A stretch of DNA of 64,000 nt, taken from NCBI RefSeq assembly GCF_000424625.1, contig NZ_AUKG01000002.1, positions 372,001-436,000 of the forward strand, read 5' to 3'. A program made the translations under genes and the position numbers. Shown here piece by piece: positions 58,840 to 64,000 of the stretch. The DNA is from Conexibacter woesei Iso977N. Lineage in GTDB: Bacteria; Actinomycetota; Thermoleophilia; Solirubrobacterales; Solirubrobacteraceae. Each line of letters opens with the position of its first letter. Positions within the stretch are counted from its first letter, which is position 1. Under the pieces are notes generated by a model. That model saw nothing but the letters and a program-made list of their open reading frames with translations. It ran no database searches and was not told where the DNA came from.

Positions 58840-60250
58840 AGAACTGCCCGTGGAACCCGAACGGGATGTGGTGGGGCGCCTCGGCGCGCGCGATCTCGGT
58901 GAACGACGCCGCATCCAGCACCAGCAGGAACGACCGTCCGGCCTCGACGTCGAGCACGACCGAGAGCACGACGCCGTCGTCTTCGGCCTCGGCGCCCGGC
59001 CGCGGCACGAACACCGGCTCGCCGGCCCACGCGCTCGGCTCGTCCCACGCCACGTGGCTGCCGTCGGTCACGTCGATCTTGACCAACCGCTTCAGGAACA
59101 CCTCGCCCGACGAGTTGCCGCCGTACACGTACCGGTACGGCTTCCCGTTGAAGCGCCGGTAGTTGATCTGCGGCAGCTCCATCGTCAGGTCGGCCAGGTC
59201 GCGGACCTCGGCGCGGCCCGCGCCCGCGCGCAGCGTGAGGCGGACCGGCTGGGCGCTGAGGTCGGAGTGGTCGTCGCCGCCGCGCAGGCGGTCGAGCTCG
59301 AGCAGCTCGATGATCGACGCGTCCGGATACGCGCAGAGGTCGATGACCACGTCGTCGCCGTCCTCGAACGCGTTGATGGTGTGGAACACGAAGAACGGGT
59401 CGGCGACCCAGGTCCGCGCCAGCGCGCCGGTCTTGCGGTCGAAGGCGTGGATCCTGACCCCCAGCTCCGGCTTCCACTTGTAGTTGTGGATGAACGCCCT
59501 GCCGCCGACGGCCAACTTGATGGGGTTGACGACCAGCGGGTTCTCCAGCAGCAGCGCGTAGCGCGGGGTCAGCGCGAAGGAGTGCATGTACGCCGGCTCC
59601 CTGACCGGCATCGACGCGACCACCCGCGACGACGTGCCGTCCGTGCGCGCGTAGACCTTGTACTGCGACCTGGGCCCCATGTGGGCCGAGAAGTTGATGA
59701 ACTCGCCCGTCTCGCCGTCCAGGTGGGGGTGCGCGGTGGTGATCTGGCCGAACCTCATGGCCTCGCGATCGATGCGCGTCGTCGCCAGCGTCTCGGCGTC
59801 GAAGGCCACCGCCATCGGCGTCTCGGTCATCGCGACGTACTCGTCGCCGAGCTTGCTGAGGTTCACGTTGGCGTTGTCGGTCAGCTCCGGCGAGAACACC
59901 GACTGCACGCGCTGGAACAGCGAGCGGCACGGATCCGTCGCGAAGCCCGAGATCGCCGCGCCGCCGGTCGCCAGCGCCCTGCGCCGCGCGTCGGTGTCGA
60001 GGAACCTCGAGGCGTAGGAGACGCCGCCGGTGCCGTCGAAGCCGAAGCGGTTGAGCATCGCCATCCCGTCGAACCAGTGCGACACCGAGCGCCGCTCGAA
60101 GTCCATCTGCGCGGGCGTGACGCGGACCAGCCCGCCCGTCAGCCACGCCGGCACCTCGCCGGTGACAGGGACCGAGTCGATCCGGACCTCCTCGGTCTGG
60201 TCGGCGAAGCCGAGCCGGTGGTCGGTCTGCGTGCTCGATACGATCGACAT
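58829..60250 (-). CDS. carotenoid oxygenase family dioxygenase
   Basis: A 473-residue seven-bladed propeller enzyme. The four iron-ligand histidines can be placed in TAHPHLD, AYMHSFALT, VFHTINAFEDGD and the C-terminal HHIPFGFHGQF. The second-shell Glu of AFEDGD is also conserved. Such enzymes cleave double bonds in carotenoids, apocarotenoids or stilbene-like phenylpropenes; the substrate is not decided by sequence. ATG 60250 sits seven bases after a strong -10 (TACGGT) with a -35 at 17 bp. It is divergent from a PadR regulator that probably controls it; PadR proteins often sense phenolics. Confidence 0.93.
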   Translation of the reverse strand: MSIVSSTQTDHRLGFADQTEEVRIDSVPVTGEVPAWLTGGLVRVTPAQMDFERRSVSHWFDGMAMLNRFGFDGTGGVSYASRFLDTDARRRALATGGAAISGFATDPCRSLFQRVQSVFSPELTDNANVNLSKLGDEYVAMTETPMAVAFDAETLATTRIDREAMRFGQITTAHPHLDGETGEFINFSAHMGPRSQYKVYARTDGTSSRVVASMPVREPAYMHSFALTPRYALLLENPLVVNPIKLAVGGRAFIHNYKWKPELGVRIHAFDRKTGALARTWVADPFFVFHTINAFEDGDDVVIDLCAYPDASIIELLELDRLRGGDDHSDLSAQPVRLTLRAGAGRAEVRDLADLTMELPQINYRRFNGKPYRYVYGGNSSGEVFLKRLVKIDVTDGSHVAWDEPSAWAGEPVFVPRPGAEAEDDGVVLSVVLDVEAGRSFLLVLDAASFTEIARAEAPHHIPFGFHGQFFSA

Positions 60251-60257
60251 GCTCCGA

Positions 60258-60285
60258 ACCGTACCGTCCGAAAGAGACCATTGCA
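60258..60285 (-). promoter_or_regulatory. carotenoid oxygenase promoter overlapping the PadR start codon
   Basis: On the minus strand: -35 TTGCAA (60280-60285), 17-bp spacer, -10 TACGGT (60258-60263), then seven bases to the ATG at 60250. The -35 covers the TTG start codon of the divergent PadR gene (60281), so the whole control region is only 30 bases. CCGTACCG in the middle may be the PadR site. Confidence 0.65.
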
Positions 60286-60829
60286 AGCCCTGAAGCTCAC
60301 CCCGACCTCGTTCATGGTCCTCGGCCTGCTCGAGCAGGCCGCGCCCGCGGAGGCCACGCCCTACGACATCAAGCAGTGGATGGGCTTCTCGGTGGACAAC
60401 TTCTGGCCCACGCCGCACGCGCAGGTCTACCGCGAGCCCGAGCGGCTGGCGACCGGCGGCTACGTGACCGAACGCAGGGAGGAGACCGGCCGGCGGCGCA
60501 AGTTCTACAAGATCACCGAGGCCGGCTCGGCGGCGCTGGAGACGTGGCGCCACGAGCCGCTCGACGACCTGCCGGAGCTGCGCGACGCCGCCGTCCTCAA
60601 GATCTTCTTCGGCGCCGACCCGGTGGTCGTCGCCCGCCACCAGGTCGCCGCGCACGAGGCCAAGCTCGCCGAGTACGAGCACCTCCGCTCCAACATCGCG
60701 GAGTTCATCCCGCCCGGCCAGCTCCTCGCGCTCGACATCGGCATCGCCCACGAGCGCAAGGAGGTCGACCTCTGGAACGAGGTCGCGGCCGGTCAGGTCC
60801 CGCCTACTACCAGTGCACCCCGCGCATGA
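60281..60829 (+). CDS. PadR-family transcriptional regulator
   Basis: A 182-residue PadR protein. N-terminal winged helix: LTPTSFMVLGLLEQA, TPYDIKQWMGFSVDNFWPTPHAQVYREPERLATGGYV and RRRKFYKITEAG; the C-terminal helical dimerisation domain follows (VARHQVAAHEAKLAEYEHL). TTG 60281 is the only sensible start, with AAAGAGA upstream. It is divergent from the carotenoid oxygenase gene and probably represses it. The 3' ends of this gene and the acyl-CoA reductase gene overlap by 23 bases. Confidence 0.9.
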   Translation: MQALKLTPTSFMVLGLLEQAAPAEATPYDIKQWMGFSVDNFWPTPHAQVYREPERLATGGYVTERREETGRRRKFYKITEAGSAALETWRHEPLDDLPELRDAAVLKIFFGADPVVVARHQVAAHEAKLAEYEHLRSNIAEFIPPGQLLALDIGIAHERKEVDLWNEVAAGQVPPTTSAPRA

Positions 60830-62789
60830 TGTTGGCCATCGCGATCTGCTCGACCGAGGCCTTCTCGTTCGGGTCCTTCTCGCCCTTCGACGCGGCGGAG
60901 TCCGGGAACACCTTGTAGGCCATGTGCAGGATCTGGTCGACCGCCTTCGGCGCGACCGCGTAGAGCACCTCGCCGAACGTCCCCAGCCGCGTGTTGATCT
61001 GCTTGGGCTTGCTGCGGATCGCCTCGCAGATGATGTCGCCCGCCTCGTCCGGCGAGATCGTCGGGAACGAGTCATAGATCTTGGTCGGCGCGATCATCGC
61101 CGTCCGGACCAAGGGCATGTGGATGGTCGTGAACGTGATGCCGTCGCCGATGACCTCGGACGACACGACGCGCGTCCACGCGTCCAGCGCGGCCTTCGAC
61201 GCGACGTAGGCGCTGAAGCGCGGCGGCGAGGTCTGCACGCCGATCGACGACACGTTGACGATGTGGCCGGCGCCGCGCTCGCGCATGTGCGGGAGCAACC
61301 CCATCGTCAACTTGATCGTGCCGAGGTAGTTGAGCTGGACCGTGCGCTCGAAGTCGTGGAAGCGGTCCTGCGAGAGCGCGATCGAGCGCCGGATCGAGCG
61401 GCCCGCGTTGTTGACCAGGACGTCGATCGACGCGTGGTCGGCGAGCAGCGAGGCGACGAGGTCGTCGATCGAGTCCAGCGCGCTCAGGTCCGCGGAGTAG
61501 GCGTACGCCGTGCCGCCGGCGCGCTCGATCTCCTGCTTGGCCTCCTGCAGCTTGTCCATCGACCGCGCGACCAGGATCGGGATGCCGCCGGCGCGCGCGA
61601 CCTTGTGCGCGGCGGCCAGGCCGATGCCCGACGACGCGCCGGTGATGACCACCGTCTTGCCGTTGACCGCGTGCTCGAAGGACCGGTCCTTGTACAGGTC
61701 CGGGTCCAGGACGCGCTCCCAGTAGTCCCACAACTTGGTCGCGTAGGTGTCCAGCTCCGGGACCGCGATCTCGCTGTCGGCCAGCGCGCGCTCGGTGTCG
61801 CGCGTGTCGAACTGGCACGAGAAGCCGACGTGCTCGATGACCTCCGGCGGGATCCCGAAGTCGGCCAGGATCGAGTCCCGGACGCCCTTCAGCGCGGGCA
61901 GCTTCATCACCATCGACAACGTGCCCTTGGGCAGCATGTCGAGCAGCTTCCTGTCGATCCGCATCGCCATGTGCGGCGCGTGGCCGGCACGGGCCATCGT
62001 GTTGAGGACGTCGCCCGAGCGCTGGCCCTTGGGGTGGGCGAGGTGGAACGTCTGGCCGTCGAGCCCGTCGGCGTGGGCGATGTGGTCCATCGCCTTGGCG
62101 ACGTAGTCGACCGGGACGACGTTGGTCCAGCCCAGCTCCGGCCCGACCAGCGGCGCCCACTCGGGCAGCCAGCCGCGGATCTTCTGCAGCGCCTTGAAGA
62201 AGTAGTAGGGCCCGTCGACCTTGTCCATCACGCCGGTCTGCGAGTGGCCGACGACGATCGCGGGGCGGTAGACGCGCAGCGGCGACGACGCGTCGTCGCG
62301 GGCGATCCTCTCCGACTCGAACTTCGTGCGGTGGTAGGCGGACGGGAGCTTCTGGCCCTCGTCGAACATGTCCTCGCGGAACAGGCCGCGGTGCGCGCCG
62401 GCGACGGCGACGGACGACACGTGGTGCAGCGTCCCGCTGTCGAGCGCGTTGGCGAGGTCGACCGCGTTGCGCGTGCCCTCGACGTTGAGCTTCTCGTTGC
62501 GCTCCTCGTCGGCGGTCATGTCGTAGATCGCCGCGAGGTGGAAGAAGTGGTCGATCGAGCCCCTGTGCTCGGCGATCCAGGCGTCGTCGACGCCGAGGTT
62601 GGGGTGGCCGAGATCGCCGACGACGGGGTGGACGCGCTCAGCGTCGGGCCAGGTCTCGATCAGCGCGTCGAGACGGTCGCGCGAGGTCTCGCGGACCAAC
62701 ACGTACACGTCGCCGGTGCGGTTGCGCAGCAGCTCCTCGACGAGATGCCGGCCGATGAACCCCGTCGCTCCGGTCACGAAATACGCCAT
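60807..62789 (-). CDS. two-domain fatty acyl-CoA reductase-like SDR protein
   Basis: A 660-residue fusion of two short-chain dehydrogenase units. The N-terminal extended SDR has YFVTGATGFIGRHLVEELL (cofactor) and YHRTKFESE (active-site Tyr/Lys). After about residue 375 a classical SDR follows with VVITGASSGIGLAAA, VNNAGRS and YVASKAALD. Length and order match bacterial alcohol-forming fatty acyl-CoA reductases (661-residue Marinobacter type) and mycobacterial AcrA1, which make fatty alcohols for wax esters. Which step each half does is known only for those homologues. GGAGGAG lies well upstream of the ATG. No wax synthase gene is in the window. Confidence 0.88.
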   Translation of the reverse strand: MAYFVTGATGFIGRHLVEELLRNRTGDVYVLVRETSRDRLDALIETWPDAERVHPVVGDLGHPNLGVDDAWIAEHRGSIDHFFHLAAIYDMTADEERNEKLNVEGTRNAVDLANALDSGTLHHVSSVAVAGAHRGLFREDMFDEGQKLPSAYHRTKFESERIARDDASSPLRVYRPAIVVGHSQTGVMDKVDGPYYFFKALQKIRGWLPEWAPLVGPELGWTNVVPVDYVAKAMDHIAHADGLDGQTFHLAHPKGQRSGDVLNTMARAGHAPHMAMRIDRKLLDMLPKGTLSMVMKLPALKGVRDSILADFGIPPEVIEHVGFSCQFDTRDTERALADSEIAVPELDTYATKLWDYWERVLDPDLYKDRSFEHAVNGKTVVITGASSGIGLAAAHKVARAGGIPILVARSMDKLQEAKQEIERAGGTAYAYSADLSALDSIDDLVASLLADHASIDVLVNNAGRSIRRSIALSQDRFHDFERTVQLNYLGTIKLTMGLLPHMRERGAGHIVNVSSIGVQTSPPRFSAYVASKAALDAWTRVVSSEVIGDGITFTTIHMPLVRTAMIAPTKIYDSFPTISPDEAGDIICEAIRSKPKQINTRLGTFGEVLYAVAPKAVDQILHMAYKVFPDSAASKGEKDPNEKASVEQIAMANIMRGVHW

Positions 62790-62870
62790 GCAGCTTCTCT
62801 CCTCACTCCTCCAGCGGGACGAGAGGCGATCCTATCCGCAAGCCGCGAGGCTCACGCAGGGTGTGTTCCG

Positions 62871-63650
62871 CTAGGAGATCCCGGCGCCCGCGCCGCTGCG
62901 GCCCTCGCCACCCGCGAAGCGCGCCGCGCCGGACTGGGCCGCCGCGTAGGTCTCGGGACCGGCCTGGGCCTCGAGCGCCAGGCCCTCGGCGAGCGGCAGG
63001 CCGAAGCCCTCGATCGCCGCGCGGCGGTCGGCGAGCATGGTCGCCTGCGGGAACGACGCCAGCGCCTCGGCCCACTCCAGCGCGCGCGTGAGCGCCGCGT
63101 CGGGGCCGTCGGGGACGACCTCGGTGACCAACCCCATCGACAACGCCTCGGCCGCGTCGACGATCCGGCCCGACAGGATCAGGTCCAGCGCGCGGCCGAG
63201 CCCGACGATCCGGGGCAGGCGCTGCGTGCCGCCGTCGATCAGCGGGACGCCCCAGCGCCGCTCGGGGCAGCCGAACGACGACTGCGCGGTCGCGATCCGC
63301 AGGTCGCACCACAGCGCGAGCTCCAGCCCGCCGGCCAGCGCGAACCCGTCGACCGCGGCGATCGCGGGCTTGCTCGGCGTCCGCCGCGTGAAGCCCATCG
63401 GCCCGTTGGGGTCGTCCAGGCGCCCGGCGTAGGTGTCGATCGCCTTGAGGTCGGCGCCCGCGCAGAAGGCGATCCCGCCCGCGCCGGTCAGGACCATCAC
63501 CCGCGCGTCGTCGTCGGCCTCGAAGCGCTCCAGCGCGGCGAGCAGCGCCTCGGCCGTCGGACCGTCCACAGCGTTGCGCCGCTGCGGTCGGTCGATCGTC
63601 ACCACCGCGGCGGCGCCGCGGCGTTCGTACGAGACAGGCTCCGGCGACAT
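62871..63650 (-). CDS. enoyl-CoA hydratase/isomerase family protein
   Basis: A 259-residue crotonase. The oxyanion-hole segments are AFCAGADLKAID and GFALAGGLELALWCDLRIA; the two catalytic-region Glu residues lie in GGLELAL and SFGCPERRWGV. It hydrates enoyl-CoA in beta-oxidation or a related pathway. On the minus strand TAGGCT (63659-63664) ends eight bases before the ATG, so the message is probably leaderless. The gap 62790-62870 to the reductase gene contains TAGGAT, a possible promoter for that gene. Confidence 0.92.
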   Translation of the reverse strand: MSPEPVSYERRGAAAVVTIDRPQRRNAVDGPTAEALLAALERFEADDDARVMVLTGAGGIAFCAGADLKAIDTYAGRLDDPNGPMGFTRRTPSKPAIAAVDGFALAGGLELALWCDLRIATAQSSFGCPERRWGVPLIDGGTQRLPRIVGLGRALDLILSGRIVDAAEALSMGLVTEVVPDGPDAALTRALEWAEALASFPQATMLADRRAAIEGFGLPLAEGLALEAQAGPETYAAAQSGAARFAGGEGRSGAGAGIS

Positions 63651-63669
63651 GGTCGCGGAGCCTAGGGGC

Positions 63670-63939
63670 TTACCAGCCGCCGGACCAGCGCTTGTCGCCG
63701 CCGGCCGCCTTGACCGCGGCCTTCCTCTCGTCCTTGCGCTTCTCCAGACGCCACTGGAGCAGCGAGACGACGAGGACCAGCACCGGGAAGAAGGCGATGA
63801 CGATGAACGCGGCGTTGGTGACGACCTTGTCGTCGGTCTCGCCGTAGGCGCCCTCGCCCGAAGCCTGGGCGAACGCCATGGGCGCGCTGAGGGCCAGGAG
63901 GGCGATCGTCAGGAACAGGGTCTTCGTGAGGCGGCGCAT
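63670..63939 (-). CDS. small exported or membrane protein, 89 aa
   Basis: A signal peptide (about residues 1-25, ending MAFAQA) is followed by a short acidic segment (GEGAYGETDDK), one membrane helix (AAFIVIAFFPVLVLVVSLLQW) and a basic Lys/Arg-rich tail ending KRWSGGW. No family recognised. ATG 63939 is preferred over 63951 because TACGAT (63950-63955, minus) would then end ten bases before it. Beyond it, 63956-64000 shows nothing further. Confidence 0.75.
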   Translation of the reverse strand: MRRLTKTLFLTIALLALSAPMAFAQASGEGAYGETDDKVVTNAAFIVIAFFPVLVLVVSLLQWRLEKRKDERKAAVKAAGGDKRWSGGW

Positions 63940-64000
63940 CGCAACCCGCATCGTATTGAATGCGGCGCCATGGCGGCACTCTCACGTGAGCGGCTCGACG

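Noticed and set aside
1-64000. CRISPR arrays, tRNA or rRNA genes
   Set aside because: No regularly spaced direct repeats, no CCA-ended cloverleaf-like segment and no rRNA signature were noticed. A covariance-model scan would be needed to exclude a tRNA fully.

Overview
The window is very GC-rich (about 72-73% by eye), densely coded DNA, with overlapping ATGA/GTGA junctions, many GTG starts and many acyl-CoA dehydrogenases. This fits a high-GC actinobacterium. The gene set (ROK regulators, polyphosphate cluster, two-domain acyl-CoA reductase, TANNNT promoters placed just before start codons) suggests the Thermoleophilia/Solirubrobacterales. That placement is inference; no rRNA or tRNA gene is present to confirm it.

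Layout. 1-4.8 kb: a truncated FAD oxidoreductase, then a quinone-stress-like operon (ring-cleaving dioxygenase, esterase, MarR regulator) with a twin operator, and a secreted HAD phosphatase. 4.9-12.4 kb: a chemoreceptor, a sugar-binding lipoprotein with a ROK kinase and divergent ROK repressor, and a DHA2 drug exporter fused to a winged-helix-like tail. 12.4-15.7 kb: a TetR regulator with twin palindromic operators, a heteromeric acyl-CoA dehydrogenase pair, and infA with a structured leader. 15.7-25.8 kb: HAD, GNAT, EAL-GAF, subtilase, rpiA, glucokinase, membrane glycosyltransferase, TSUP, DoxX, dehalogenase-like hydrolase and NagD-like genes. 26-38 kb: a lower-GC lipoprotein, further acyl-CoA dehydrogenases, patatin, TetR, a NYN nuclease, a large M1 peptidase and a P450.

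38.2-41.5 kb holds the most notable locus. It encodes a reverse transcriptase with YADD and a retron-type VTG motif, preceded by a 162-base region bounded by a perfect 16-bp inverted repeat (a1/a2) and containing two short hairpins and one long hairpin. This is the layout of a retron msr-msd. The protein resembles the myxobacterial Mx162-type enzymes in having a long N-terminal domain, and no effector gene is evident.

41.5-56.5 kb: a PAS histidine kinase, a phosphoesterase, two ABC exporter modules facing each other across a roughly 540-bp near-palindrome, and a polyphosphate cluster (ppx, two CHAD genes, ppk1), then a polysaccharide deacetylase, an altered HD-domain protein and a cytoplasmic chemoreceptor. 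56.5-64 kb: HxlR with a quinone oxidoreductase, an ArsR-type regulator, carotenoid oxygenase with divergent PadR, a two-domain fatty acyl-CoA reductase, enoyl-CoA hydratase and a small membrane protein.

Across the window at least sixteen genes have a TANNNT box (often TAGGCT or TAGCCT) ending 6-10 bases before the start codon, implying widespread leaderless transcription. Four convergent gene pairs share the four bases CTAG as overlapping stop codons.
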